A stretch of 64,000 bases of DNA from JBGTFE01 sp036403235 (GCA_036403235.1 DASWRI010000071.1:62001-126000), one strand, 5' to 3'. Positions 1 through 8,773 are shown, counted from the first letter of the stretch. Numbers and translations: made by a program. Notes: generated by a model not told the origin, from the sequence alone.

Positions 1-9
1 CTTCAGAAA

Positions 10-969
10 TTAATCGATTTTCACTTCGACCCGCGACTTTCTGAATTTCGCGTATTCGAAAGTCGCCCTCGTGTCCAGTTTTGCCGAAACGTTGTTATCT
101 TTCGATTTAACCTGAAAATAGCTGTAAGTGATTTTTCGCGGGACGAGAATTCCGAAATCGCTCGGCTGGTATTCGAATTCGCCGCGAAATAAAATGAGCG
201 TGCCGGCCGCACCGTCCGTCTGCCCGGTCAATTCCCTTTCCTCGCGCCGGATTTGAAAAGTCTGCGCGTCAATCCACAATTTTCCGCGCAGAAAAACATT
301 TGATTTGTTCAGGATTTTCGGTAAACCGAGGTCAAAACCGATAGTTATTTTTTTTGATTCATCCGCTCTCTCGTCGATTAAAACATAAGGCGAGGGCTTC
401 GTCTGCCGGTATTCTACGACGAAAACGTCGGCGCCGTCGGTGTTTTCGCGATTGGTAAGTTTGAAATCGAAAAAAGGCCTGGCGTAGTCGGCTAAAATCG
501 GCGTTTGGAGAAGCGTCAAGCCGGTAATTTGCAGATTTTTATCATAACGCGAGCTTTCCTTCTGTATTTTTTCAAGCTCCTGTTTGACCGACGAAGCTCT
601 GGCAAGCTGCTCGAACAAATCGTTCGAGCGTTTCTCGGTATCTCCGAGATTTTTGTCGTTAACTTTGACGACGCTGCGATATTCGCTCGAAACGCTTTCG
701 TCATTGAGCGACTGGAAAATAATAAAATTCGATTCGACGACGGTTCGCTTTTTCCGGTCACCGTTTTTATCGAAAGTTTCAAACGTTTTTTTCTCTTCCG
801 ACAGCAGATTTTTAAATTCCAGGCGATAATTTTGCGCCTGCTCGTCGGCATTTTTGAGAATCGTTTCCAAATCCGGCGTCGGAGATGCGTCCTGCCCGCA
901 GACGAAAATAGTCGCCGCAAATAAAAGAATCGTCGCCGCTGCCGCATTTTTCAAATCAAGTCGAATCAT
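10..969 (-). CDS. Secreted protein of unknown function
   Basis: A 319-residue protein that I do not recognise. An N-terminal hydrophobic stretch (about residues 8-24) followed by CGQDASPTP looks like a signal peptide, possibly with a lipobox-like cysteine. The rest is a mixed, charged, soluble domain. Its second half (FLRGKLWIDAQTFQIRREERE, followed by strand-rich sequence) resembles the beta-rich LolA-like substrate-carrier folds common in secreted acidobacterial proteins; this is inference. It is transcribed away from the NUDIX gene across a 61-bp divergent gap. The reading frame is intact, with its stop at the left edge of the window. Confidence 0.7.
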   Translation of the reverse strand: MIRLDLKNAAAATILLFAATIFVCGQDASPTPDLETILKNADEQAQNYRLEFKNLLSEEKKTFETFDKNGDRKKRTVVESNFIIFQSLNDESVSSEYRSVVKVNDKNLGDTEKRSNDLFEQLARASSVKQELEKIQKESSRYDKNLQITGLTLLQTPILADYARPFFDFKLTNRENTDGADVFVVEYRQTKPSPYVLIDERADESKKITIGFDLGLPKILNKSNVFLRGKLWIDAQTFQIRREERELTGQTDGAAGTLILFRGEFEYQPSDFGILVPRKITYSYFQVKSKDNNVSAKLDTRATFEYAKFRKSRVEVKID

Positions 970-1030
970 TTTTTTGCCCTGCCTTTATTTATACATTTAA
1001 ACATAATTCGGCTAGAATTGAAATATTTTT

Positions 1031-1597
1031 ATGACCGAAAAAGCCGAAAGCTGGAAACGAATTTCATCAAAAGACATTGCCGATTGCCGTGTTTTTCGCG
1101 TGCGCGAAGATTTTTGCGAACGCGAATCGGACGGCGCGCGACACTCGTTTTTTGTCGTCGAAAATCCCGATTGGGTAAACGTCATCGCGCTCACGAAAAA
1201 TCGCGAGGTCGTTTTAATCGAGCAGTTCAGATACGGAACGGAAGAAATAATTCTGGAGATTCCGGGCGGAATAGTCGACGCGGGCGAAGCTCACCGGACG
1301 GCCGCGCGGCGCGAACTTCTGGAAGAAACCGGATTTTCTTCGGATGAATTTATCTTTTTGGGAAAATCGCACCCGAATCCGGCGATTCAAAATAACACGA
1401 TTTATCACTATCTCGCGCTCGGCTGCCAAAAGACGGACGAGACGAATTTCGACGAGTACGAAAGCGCGGTGACGAAACTCGTCTCGCTCGAACAAATTCC
1501 GCATCTTATCGAAAGCGAGCAAATCACACATTCGCTTGTTCTGGCCGGATTTTATAAGCTTATGATTAGCGAGCATTTTCAGAGGTTAAGCAAATGA
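1031..1597 (+). CDS. NUDIX hydrolase (ADP-ribose pyrophosphatase-like)
   Basis: A 188-residue NUDIX hydrolase. The full NUDIX box Gx5Ex7REUxEExGU runs from Gly80 to Phe102 (Glu86, Arg94-Glu95, Glu98-Glu99), the Mg-binding site that cleaves nucleoside diphosphates linked to another moiety. Upstream it has VVLIEQFRYGT, typical of the ADP-sugar pyrophosphatase subgroup, so ADP-ribose is the likely substrate (family inference). It is the first gene of an operon of four. Its TGA stop overlaps the next ATG as ATGA, implying translational coupling. Confidence 0.9.
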   Translation: MTEKAESWKRISSKDIADCRVFRVREDFCERESDGARHSFFVVENPDWVNVIALTKNREVVLIEQFRYGTEEIILEIPGGIVDAGEAHRTAARRELLEETGFSSDEFIFLGKSHPNPAIQNNTIYHYLALGCQKTDETNFDEYESAVTKLVSLEQIPHLIESEQITHSLVLAGFYKLMISEHFQRLSK

Positions 1598-2604
1598 GCA
1601 AAATTTTCGCCGCCGCTTTCGTCGTTTTTTTAATTCTTTTAGCCGTCGGCGATTCAGTTCGCGCGCAAAATTACACAACGTCCGACGGTTTTTCGTTCGA
1701 GGTCAGTTTTTCCGCCGACAAAACGGAAATAATGGTCGGCGAGCCGGTGTATCTGTCGATGGGAGTAAAAAATCTTTCAAACGTTGATTTTTGCATCGTC
1801 GACGGCGGCGATTATCGAAACAATCTCGGTCGTCCCCAAAGTTTTTCGATTGAAGCCGTCCACGACGACAATTTAAAAGTTCCTGTACCGGAAATTAAAT
1901 TTTGGATGGGCGGTCTAATCAGCTGCCGGAAAGCAGAAAAAAACGGCGGCACGTTTGTTTTTCACCTTTTCCTGCCGCTTTGGGCTCCATTTGAAACGCC
2001 CGGAAATTATATTTTAACCGTTAAAAAATTGCTTATAATCCGTGATTACAACGTCAAATCGGAGTATTTCAAAGAATTGTTCTCGGAAACCAACGTTCCC
2101 GTAAAACTCGAAACAAAAATAAAAGTGATTCCGACCGATTACGAAAAAATGGGGAAAATTATTGAGTTTTGGGAAAACGAATTAAATCAGCCGGGCGAAT
2201 TTGACCGCGCGGTTCGGGCGCTGATTTATATTGACGACAAACGAACGATAAAACCGCTGATTTCCATCGCAAAAAAAGATTATCAGGCAATGCTGCGGTT
2301 AGCTGATTTTGACGACGAAGAGGCTTTTCATGCAATTGTCGCCGAAATAAAAAATGCCGACGACCGCACACGTTTGAGCGTCGCCGATGCGCTTTCTATA
2401 AGCAAAAATCCGAAAGCATACGATTATCTTCTAAAAATGCGCGGCGATGAATATGAATACGTCCGATTGCGCGTAATGAACTTTTTAGGCGAAAAAGGAA
2501 CGGCCGAATCGCTCAAAATTTTTAAGGAAATGGCCGATGAGCCGAGGAACAAAGACTTGCTTCAATACGTAACAGTTTATCTGGAGAAACTGGAGAAAAA
2601 ATAA
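1594..2604 (+). CDS. Secreted protein with C-terminal HEAT-like repeats
   Basis: 336 residues. A clear signal peptide (about residues 1-24, ending near VRAQN) precedes a beta-rich domain of about 150 residues (FSADKTEIMVGEPVYLSMGV), of the kind seen in secreted Ig-like modules. The last 130 residues are helical and read like HEAT-type repeats (AMLRLADFDDEEAFHAIVAE; YVRLRVMNFLGEKG). No catalytic motif is visible. It overlaps the NUDIX stop by four bases and is followed two bases later by the next ORF, so it sits inside the operon. Its function is unknown; a periplasmic protein-interaction role is only a guess. Confidence 0.75.
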   Translation: MSKIFAAAFVVFLILLAVGDSVRAQNYTTSDGFSFEVSFSADKTEIMVGEPVYLSMGVKNLSNVDFCIVDGGDYRNNLGRPQSFSIEAVHDDNLKVPVPEIKFWMGGLISCRKAEKNGGTFVFHLFLPLWAPFETPGNYILTVKKLLIIRDYNVKSEYFKELFSETNVPVKLETKIKVIPTDYEKMGKIIEFWENELNQPGEFDRAVRALIYIDDKRTIKPLISIAKKDYQAMLRLADFDDEEAFHAIVAEIKNADDRTRLSVADALSISKNPKAYDYLLKMRGDEYEYVRLRVMNFLGEKGTAESLKIFKEMADEPRNKDLLQYVTVYLEKLEKK

Positions 2605-2606
2605 AA

Positions 2607-2951
2607 ATGAAAGTTGAATTATTAAAGCTCGCGCACGCGCGCTCGGGCGACAAAGGCGATACGGCCAACGTCGGCGTCATCGCGCTCAAAGACGAATTTT
2701 ACCCGCTTCTCGTGCGCGAGGTAACGGCCGAAAAAGTAAAAACGCATTTCGGCGAAATCGTTAAAGGCGCGGTCGAGCGATTTGAGCTTCCCAACTTAAA
2801 CGCGCTCAATTTTCTGCTGCACGAGAGTTTGGGCGGCGGCGGAACTCTGTCTTTGATGACCGACGCGCAGGGCAAGACTTTCTCGACCGCGCTTTTGCGG
2901 ATGAAAATCGAGATTGCGGACGAAGAGGCAAAAAATTTAGGTGTCTTATGA
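2607..2951 (+). CDS. AtuA-like C-terminal domain protein
   Basis: A 114-residue protein opening with LLKLAHARSGDKGDTANVGV, which I recognise as the small ferredoxin-fold domain found at the C-terminus of AtuA-type (DUF1446) acyclic terpene / acyl-CoA catabolism proteins. It also occurs as a stand-alone partner of acyl-CoA metabolism genes. A glycine-rich SLGGGGTLSLMTDAQGK segment follows near residue 75. Only this domain is present; no large AtuA subunit is encoded next to it. Its stop overlaps the start of the alpha/beta hydrolase by four bases. Confidence 0.75.
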   Translation: MKVELLKLAHARSGDKGDTANVGVIALKDEFYPLLVREVTAEKVKTHFGEIVKGAVERFELPNLNALNFLLHESLGGGGTLSLMTDAQGKTFSTALLRMKIEIADEEAKNLGVL

Positions 2952-3811
2952 ACGAAAATATAAAATTTGATTTCGCGCAAATCGGCGGCGTCCGGCTTCA
3001 TTACGCAAAGGCCGGAACGGGCGCGCGGCTGGTCGTCCTGCTTCACGGTTTTCCCGAATTCTGGCATTCGTGGCGGCATCAGATTGAGGCTCTCAGCGAC
3101 CGGTACACGGTCATTGCGCCCGATATGCGCGGCTATAATTTGTCGGACAAGCCGACGAGCGTTTCCGATTACGAAATCGACAAATTGGTCGATGACGTAA
3201 CCGGTTTGATTCGCCATTTCGGCCGCGAAAACGCCGCCGTTATCGGTCACGATTGGGGCGCGACGGTCGCCTGGAATCTGGCGTCGAAACATCCCGAATA
3301 CGTCTGGAAGCTCGGCGCGCTGCAAGTCCCGCCGATTTCCGTCTGGCGCAAAAATCAGACCTTGAGACAATTTTTTGCCAGCTGGTATATGTTTTTTTTC
3401 CAGATTCCCGCTTTGCCCGAATTTCTTTTAAAAGCAAACGATTTCGCGCTGCTGGCAAACGCTTTGAAAAACTCGACGGCCGAGAAAGATTTTTTCTCCG
3501 ACGAAGACATCATGGAATATAAACGCGCTTGGAGCGAGCCTTTTGCCGTCACGGCGATGCTCAATTATTATCGCGCCAACATTCTCAAACGCTTTTTCAC
3601 AAAGCCCGAAGCACCGTCGAAAATCCGGATTCCGACCGTTTTTATTTACGGCGAGCAGGACAAAGCCGTTTTGCCCGAAACCGTCAAAGGCGTCGGCGAG
3701 ATGATTGATGCGCCTTACGAAGAATTTCGCATCCCGACCAGTGCCCACTGGGTTCAACAGGAAGCGAGCGATGCCGTAACCGAAATTCTGCGCGAATTTT
3801 TGGCGGAATAA
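2948..3811 (+). CDS. Alpha/beta hydrolase, epoxide hydrolase-like
   Basis: A 287-residue alpha/beta hydrolase. It has the oxyanion-hole motif HGFPEFWHSWR (from His33) and a nucleophile elbow GHDWGA with Asp102 in place of serine. Asp is the nucleophile typical of soluble epoxide hydrolases and haloalkane/fluoroacetate dehalogenases. The acid is probably in VFIYGEQDKAV and the catalytic His in TSAHWVQQE. The tyrosine-bearing cap between them (YMFFFQIP; MLNYYRANIL) favours epoxide hydrolase. It is the last gene of the operon and is followed by a heptamer hairpin. The exact substrate cannot be read from sequence. Confidence 0.9.
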   Translation: MNENIKFDFAQIGGVRLHYAKAGTGARLVVLLHGFPEFWHSWRHQIEALSDRYTVIAPDMRGYNLSDKPTSVSDYEIDKLVDDVTGLIRHFGRENAAVIGHDWGATVAWNLASKHPEYVWKLGALQVPPISVWRKNQTLRQFFASWYMFFFQIPALPEFLLKANDFALLANALKNSTAEKDFFSDEDIMEYKRAWSEPFAVTAMLNYYRANILKRFFTKPEAPSKIRIPTVFIYGEQDKAVLPETVKGVGEMIDAPYEEFRIPTSAHWVQQEASDAVTEILREFLAE

Positions 3812-3821
3812 ATTTCAACTA

Positions 3822-3881
3822 AAAACTGAAAATGGAAAATTAAGAAACTTTCTTAATTTTCCATTTTCCATTTTCAGTTTT
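3822..3881. repeat. Heptamer inverted repeat, CCATTTT type
   Basis: A left arm of A-rich heptamers (3822-3847) and a complementary right arm (3849-3881) built on TTTTCCA. The right arm matches the reverse complement of the left exactly, except for one extra TTTTCCA unit at 3864-3870. It would fold as a long A/T-rich hairpin after the hydrolase gene. Confidence 0.85.
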
Positions 3882-3951
3882 CCATTATTAGAGTTTCGCT
3901 TTACAATAAACTCACTTCTTTTTTATAAATCACAAATTTCAGGAGCTTTTT

Positions 3952-6195
3952 ATGCGTCAATCATTTCTACGAATGTTTCTGGTTTTTTTCTTGACCTGTT
4001 CGACTTTTGCCCAAACGGTGCCGAACAAAAGTCTGCTGGGTTTCGCGGCGGAAAATGCGTCGAAACAAAAATCGCTCGAAGCGCAGTTTGATTCGATGTT
4101 GAAGGCGGAAAATCTGCGCGAATGGATGAAGCGTTTATCGGCCCGTCCGCATCACGTCGGCTCGCCATACGACAAGCAAAACGCCGAATTTTTGCTTTCA
4201 CTTTTCAAATCGTGGGGCTTTGACGCCGAAATCGAACAGTTCGACGTTTTGTTTCCGACGCCGAAAATTAGACTTCTCGAAATGCTCGCGCCGCAGAAAT
4301 TTACGGCAAAGCTGGCCGAACCGGCGCTCAAGGAAGACGCGACTTCGGGCCAGTCAAAAGAACAGCTGCCGACCTACAACGCATATTCGATTGACGGCGA
4401 CGTGACCGGCGACCTCGTTTACGTAAATTACGGAATTCCGGCCGATTACGATGAATTGGAAAAACGCGGAATCGACGTTCGCGGCAAAATCGTGATTGCG
4501 CGCTACGGCGGCTCGTGGCGTGGCATCAAACCGAAAGTTGCCGCCGAGCACGGCGCCATCGGCTGTCTGATTTATTCAGACCCGCGCGACGACGGATTTT
4601 TTCAGGGCGACGTTTACCCGAAAGGCGCGTGGCGCAGCGAAAACGGCGCGCAGCGCGGCTCGGTCGCCGATATGCCGCTTTTTCCCGGCGACCCCTTGAC
4701 GCCCGGCATCGGCGCCACCAAAGACGCCAAACGTTTATCAATCAAAGAAGCGCCGACGCTGACGAAGATTCCGGTAATGCCGATTTCCTACGCCGACGCG
4801 CTGCCGCTTTTGAAAAATTTGAGCGGCACGGTCGCTCCGCAAAGCTGGCGCGGCGCGCTTCCCATCACCTACCACATCGGCGGGACGGGCGCGTTGAAAG
4901 TTCATTTCAAATTAGCGTTTAACTGGGACATCAAAACAATCAACGACGTCATCGCCAAACTGCCGGGCGCGGAACGCCCCGACGAATGGATTATTCGCGG
5001 CAATCATCACGACGCCTGGGTAAACGGTGCGGAGGACCCGCTCTCCGGCCTCGTCGCCGAGCTCGAAGAAGCGCGCGCCGTCGGCGAGCTCGCCAAAACC
5101 GGCTGGAAACCGAAGCGAACAATCGTTTACTGCGCATGGGACGGCGAAGAACCGGGACTGCTCGGCTCGACCGAATGGGTCGAAACGCACGCCGACGAAT
5201 TAAAACAAAAAGCGGTCGTTTACATCAATTCCGACACCAACGGGCGCGGATTCTTAGGCATCAGCGGCTCGCACACGCTCGAAAAATTTATGAATCAGGT
5301 CGCGCAGGATATTCCCGACCCGCAGACGAAAATGACCGTCTGGCAAAGGATGCGCGCGCAGCAGCTGGTGAACGGCTCGGCCGCAACGAAAAAGGAGATT
5401 CTCGAAAGAAGCGATGTGCGAATCGGCGCGCTCGGCTCGGGCTCCGATTACACGCCGTTTTTGCAGCACATCGGCATTGCCTCGCTTAATATCGGCTTCG
5501 GCGGCGAAGACGGCGGCGGCTCGTATCACTCGGTTTACGATTCGTTCGATTATTTCACGCGCTTCGTCGACCCGAATTTCGCATACGGCGTCGCGCTCGC
5601 AAAAGTCGGCGGGCACGCGACTTTGAGATTTGCCGACGCCGACGTCGTGCCGTTCGAGTTTACGAATTTTGCCGACACTGTCGGGCAATACGTCAGCGAA
5701 ATCGTTCGCCTGACCGACACGATGCGCGAAGATACGCGGATGATGAACCAGATGATTTCCGACGGGACGCTTCTCGGCGTGCAGGACCCGACGCAAAAAT
5801 TCGTTCTGCCGAAAACGAAAGAGGCCGTTCCTGCGCTCGATTTCAAGCTCTTGCAGGACGCTTTGAAAGAATTAAAAGACAACGCCGAAGATTACGCCAA
5901 AGCGACGAAAGATAACAAAATCAATTTGTCGGCGCAAAAAAATCTGGACGAAGTTCTTTTCCGCGCCGAACGCGCTTTAACCAACGCAAACGGTTTGCCG
6001 CGCCGCGACTGGTTCAAACATCAAATCTACGCGCCCGGATTTTACACCGGTTACGGCGTCAAAACGTTGCCCGCCGTTCGCGAAGCCATCGAGCAGCGCA
6101 ATTGGAAGGAAGCGGCCGAGCAGATAAAAGTGGTCGCGCGCATTATCGAAAATTTTGCCGCCGAAATCGATAAGGCGACGAAAATCGCCAAATAA
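3952..6195 (+). CDS. Secreted M28 metallopeptidase, glutamate carboxypeptidase II-like
   Basis: 747 residues in the order signal peptide (1-20), PA-type insert (about 130-290), M28 zinc peptidase core (about 310-560) and a C-terminal transferrin-receptor-like dimerisation domain. Zinc-ligand motifs are visible: GNHHDAWVNGAEDPLSG, DGEEPGLLGSTEW with the catalytic Glu, INSDTN, and a late His in SYHSVYDSFDYF. This is the full-length architecture of the GCPII/NAALADase family, which trims C-terminal glutamate or other residues from peptides outside the cytoplasm. AGGAG-like Shine-Dalgarno bases precede the ATG. One base separates it from the following hydratase start. Confidence 0.92.
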   Translation: MRQSFLRMFLVFFLTCSTFAQTVPNKSLLGFAAENASKQKSLEAQFDSMLKAENLREWMKRLSARPHHVGSPYDKQNAEFLLSLFKSWGFDAEIEQFDVLFPTPKIRLLEMLAPQKFTAKLAEPALKEDATSGQSKEQLPTYNAYSIDGDVTGDLVYVNYGIPADYDELEKRGIDVRGKIVIARYGGSWRGIKPKVAAEHGAIGCLIYSDPRDDGFFQGDVYPKGAWRSENGAQRGSVADMPLFPGDPLTPGIGATKDAKRLSIKEAPTLTKIPVMPISYADALPLLKNLSGTVAPQSWRGALPITYHIGGTGALKVHFKLAFNWDIKTINDVIAKLPGAERPDEWIIRGNHHDAWVNGAEDPLSGLVAELEEARAVGELAKTGWKPKRTIVYCAWDGEEPGLLGSTEWVETHADELKQKAVVYINSDTNGRGFLGISGSHTLEKFMNQVAQDIPDPQTKMTVWQRMRAQQLVNGSAATKKEILERSDVRIGALGSGSDYTPFLQHIGIASLNIGFGGEDGGGSYHSVYDSFDYFTRFVDPNFAYGVALAKVGGHATLRFADADVVPFEFTNFADTVGQYVSEIVRLTDTMREDTRMMNQMISDGTLLGVQDPTQKFVLPKTKEAVPALDFKLLQDALKELKDNAEDYAKATKDNKINLSAQKNLDEVLFRAERALTNANGLPRRDWFKHQIYAPGFYTGYGVKTLPAVREAIEQRNWKEAAEQIKVVARIIENFAAEIDKATKIAK

Positions 6196-6196
6196 T

Positions 6197-6955
6197 ATGA
6201 CGGAAATTTTAACATCGATTGAAAGCTCGATTTTGACCATCACGCTTAATCGTCCCGAAAAGCGCAACGCGCTCAATGACGCGCTCGTAAATTCGCTTAA
6301 AGCTGCTCTGCGCAACGCCGACCGCGACGAAAATCTGCGCGCGATTGTAATTCGGGGCGCGGGCAAAGATTTTTGTTCGGGCGCGGATTTATCGGCGCTG
6401 CAAAAGATTGCGGAAAGCAGCGTGATGGAAAATCTCGCCGATGCAGAAAATCTGCTGGAGCTTTTCGCCCTCATTAGAAAAATAAAAATTCCCGTTATCG
6501 CCGCCGTCAACGGGCGCGCGCTCGCGGGCGGCTGCGGTCTGGCGACGGCCTGCGATTTGGTTCTGGCGGCGCGCTCGGCGTGTTTCGGCTATCCGGAAGT
6601 TAAAATCGGTTTCGTGCCGGCGATGGTGATGGCGATTTTGCGCAGAAATCTTTCGGAAAAACGGTCGTTTGAATTAATCACGCAAGGGTTTGAGTTTTCG
6701 GCGGAAGAAGCCGAAAGAATTAACTTGATAAATCGGGTTTTCGACGATGAGACGTTTGAAACGGATGTAAAAAATTACGTCTCCGCATACGAAAAAGTCT
6801 CGCGCTCGGCCGTCGTTTTATCGAAAAAGCTTTTGTACCAGATGGATAACATGACGTTCGAAACCGCGCTCGAAACCGGCGCCGAAGTCAATACAATCGC
6901 CCGCCTGACCGAGGACTGCCGGCGCGGAATCGCCAAATTTCTGGAAAAAAAATAA
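6197..6955 (+). CDS. Enoyl-CoA hydratase/isomerase
   Basis: A 252-residue crotonase-fold enzyme. The ATG at 6197 gives the family-typical start MTEILTSIESSILTITLNRP; the upstream extension of the frame overlaps the peptidase and is not used. The two oxyanion-hole segments are present: GKDFCSGADLSAL and NGRALAGGCGLATACD. The PEVKIGFVPAM segment fits a hydratase acting on acyl-CoA thioesters, and the length is normal. There is no visible Shine-Dalgarno, so translation probably couples to the peptidase stop one base upstream. The gene ends just before the 21-bp repeat array. Confidence 0.9.
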   Translation: MTEILTSIESSILTITLNRPEKRNALNDALVNSLKAALRNADRDENLRAIVIRGAGKDFCSGADLSALQKIAESSVMENLADAENLLELFALIRKIKIPVIAAVNGRALAGGCGLATACDLVLAARSACFGYPEVKIGFVPAMVMAILRRNLSEKRSFELITQGFEFSAEEAERINLINRVFDDETFETDVKNYVSAYEKVSRSAVVLSKKLLYQMDNMTFETALETGAEVNTIARLTEDCRRGIAKFLEKK

Positions 6956-6965
6956 AGAAAATCAG

Positions 6966-7217
6966 GCGAATTTTTACAATATTTCGGCAAACTTTTACGA
7001 TATTTCGCTGTGCTTTTGTAAAAGCTCGCCGATTTTTTATAATAATTGCCGAATTTTTGCAATAAATCGGCGAGCTTTTAAAGAAACTCGTCGTGCTTTT
7101 GCAATAAATCGGTGAGTTTTTGCGATAACTCGCCGATTTACTGCGATAGCTCCCGTGAATATCGTAATAATTCACCGAATTTCTACGATATTTCATCGCG
7201 TTTCTGCATATTTAACG
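6966..7217. repeat. 21-bp degenerate tandem array, 12 units
   Basis: Twelve contiguous 21-bp units can be laid end to end, roughly CGAATTTTTGCAATAAATCGG with A/T-rich variation. It includes a perfect 15-bp inverted pair (7021-7035 with 7064-7078). Long frames stay open across it because 21 is a multiple of three, giving seven-residue peptide repeats that I regard as non-coding shadows. It fills the gap between two convergent hydratase genes. Its last two units reach into the 3' end of the minus-strand gene. Confidence 0.85.
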
Positions 7218-7764
7218 CCGCTTCAAGCGGATTTTCCGCGACTTGGTCGATTAAACCCATCATCAAAGCTTCCTGCGCCGAAACTCTTTTCGCCGTCAGA
7301 AACATCTCGAGCGCCGCCGCTTCGCCGACGAGGCGCGGCAGACGTTGCGTTCCGCCCCAGCCGGTGATGATTCCGAGATTTGCGCCCGGATGTGAAAAAT
7401 GGGCATTGGGGCCGGCGATTCTTGTTTTGCAGGCGAGCGCCAGGTCGAGCGCGCCGCCGAAACAAAAGCCGTTTATCGCTGCAATCGAATTTCTCCCGGC
7501 GATTTTGTTCATCAAATTTTGCCCGCGCGATGCAAATTCTTTCGCATTTTCTTTTGACACTTTCGCAATCTCGCGTAAATCCGCGCCCGAGGCGAAAACG
7601 TCGTCTTGGCCGGTGAAAATAATTGTCTGATTATCTCTAATCTCGTCTAAAATCTCGTCCAACTTTTCCAGAACGGCAACCGAAAGCGGGCTTCTGATTT
7701 CGGGGCGATTGAATTGAATTATTAAATTTTCGCCAATATTTTCAGTTAAAACGAAATTCGACAT
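7183..7764 (-). CDS. Enoyl-CoA hydratase/isomerase, C-terminally short
   Basis: 193 residues from ATG 7764 (MSNFVLTEN); an upstream extension of the frame would overlap the divergent ppa start. Crotonase motifs are present: DDVFASGADLREI and NGFCFGGALDLALACKTRI, then SHPGANLGIITGWGGTQRLPRLVG. The family usually runs to about 255 residues, and the C-terminal helical region is missing here. The protein ends a few codons after QVAENPLEAA, and its last residues lie in the 21-bp repeat array. It may still be active, since the catalytic core is intact, but trimerisation or CoA contacts could be altered. Confidence 0.8.
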   Translation of the reverse strand: MSNFVLTENIGENLIIQFNRPEIRSPLSVAVLEKLDEILDEIRDNQTIIFTGQDDVFASGADLREIAKVSKENAKEFASRGQNLMNKIAGRNSIAAINGFCFGGALDLALACKTRIAGPNAHFSHPGANLGIITGWGGTQRLPRLVGEAAALEMFLTAKRVSAQEALMMGLIDQVAENPLEAALNMQKRDEIS

Positions 7765-7794
7765 TTTTTTTCCAAAAATCAATAATAAAGCTAT

Positions 7795-8421
7795 ATGTTC
7801 CGAATCAACAAAGCCCACCCGTGGCACGGTATCCCAATCGGCGAGCGAGCGCCCGAAGAAGTTACCGTTTTTATCGAGATTGTCCCGAGCGACACGGTCA
7901 AATATGAAGTCGATAAGGAAACGGGTTATTTAAAAATCGACCGCCCGCAGCAGTATTCGAACGTCGTTCCGGCAAATTACGGGTTTATCCCGCAGACTTA
8001 CTGCGCCGCCCGAATCGCCGAGCACGCCCGCGCCAAAAGCGATTCGGAAATCCGCGGCGGCGACCGCGACCCGCTCGATATACTGGTTTTATCCGAACAC
8101 CACATTCCGCGCGGCGACATTATTTTGAAAGCCAAGCCGATTGGCGGTTTTTGTCTGATTGATACGGGCGAGGCCGATGATAAAATTATCGCGACGCTCA
8201 AAGGCGACAAGGTTTTTGAGCAGTATCAGGAAATTGCGGAGCTGCCCAAAGGAATTTTAGAGCGCTTCGAGCATTATTTTTTAACTTACAAAAATCTGCC
8301 CGATGAGCCGAAAAAATGCGAGATTGCATATTCCTACGGCCGCGAGCAGTCTTACGAAATAATCCGCGCCGCAATTGCCGATTATTCAGACTTGCTTGAA
8401 AAACTGAAAATTGAAAACTGA
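7795..8421 (+). CDS. ppa: Inorganic pyrophosphatase (family I)
   Basis: 208 residues. It begins with HPWHGIPIGERAP and carries the family I metal and substrate residues in YEVDKETGYLKIDRP, NYGFIPQTYC and GDRDPLDILVLSE. It hydrolyses pyrophosphate to drive biosynthetic reactions. The start is only 31 bp from the divergent hydratase start, so the two promoters must overlap or both leaders are very short. The final residues (KLKIEN) are encoded by heptamer repeats (ACTGAAA/ATTGAAA) that continue past the stop. Confidence 0.93.
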   Translation: MFRINKAHPWHGIPIGERAPEEVTVFIEIVPSDTVKYEVDKETGYLKIDRPQQYSNVVPANYGFIPQTYCAARIAEHARAKSDSEIRGGDRDPLDILVLSEHHIPRGDIILKAKPIGGFCLIDTGEADDKIIATLKGDKVFEQYQEIAELPKGILERFEHYFLTYKNLPDEPKKCEIAYSYGREQSYEIIRAAIADYSDLLEKLKIEN

Positions 8422-8457
8422 GAGTTGAAAGCTGAGAACGACTTTTCAGTTTTTACT
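8400..8457. repeat. Heptamer repeat between convergent genes, ACTGAAA type
   Basis: Units ACTGAAA, ATTGAAA, ACTGAGA, GTTGAAA and GCTGAGA run from 8403 to 8437. The segment at 8400-8410 is answered by its exact complement at 8443-8453 (11 bp). It starts inside the ppa coding sequence and ends at the cupin stop, so it may serve as a terminator for both. Confidence 0.75.
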
Positions 8458-8773
8458 TAAAAAAGATTACCCACGTTGCGAAGTCTTCGGAAAAATTTTC
8501 GAAATGATGTTCGACGCCTTTTTCGACGAATAAAACGTCGCCGTCCGTAAAAGTTATTCTTTCACCGGCTTTGACAAACTCGCCGCTTCCGCGAGCGATG
8601 ATATAGATTTCGTCCTTTTCATGCGGCGTTTGATAATCGCGCCCGCGCGGCCCGAAAAATTCGAGCTCGAAATCGCCTTTTGAAAAAGCGCGGGTAAACC
8701 AGACGCCTTCCTTCCATTTTTCGTTTGCCGCCAAAGGCAGCTTTGCTAAAAATTCGTTGACGGTAAATTTCAT
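8453..8773 (-). CDS. Small cupin-domain protein
   Basis: 106 residues forming one cupin barrel. The second half shows the motif pattern around DEIYIIARGSGEF, DGDVLFVEKGVEHHFENFSEDF, with His residues placed to bind a metal. Such single cupins include isomerases, dioxygenase-like enzymes and sugar-binding proteins; the substrate is not evident. It is transcribed with or just downstream of the acyl-CoA carboxylase gene (46-bp gap). Confidence 0.8.
   Translation of the reverse strand: MKFTVNEFLAKLPLAANEKWKEGVWFTRAFSKGDFELEFFGPRGRDYQTPHEKDEIYIIARGSGEFVKAGERITFTDGDVLFVEKGVEHHFENFSEDFATWVIFFK

Noticed and set aside
6888..7196. A 102-residue minus-strand ORF with seven-residue peptide repeats (YRKNSPI-like)
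   Set aside because: It lies wholly in the 21-bp array; the period of three codons keeps the frame open by itself, and composition is not protein-like.
6966..7217. A CRISPR array
   Set aside because: Units are contiguous and degenerate, without unique spacers, and no cas genes are present.
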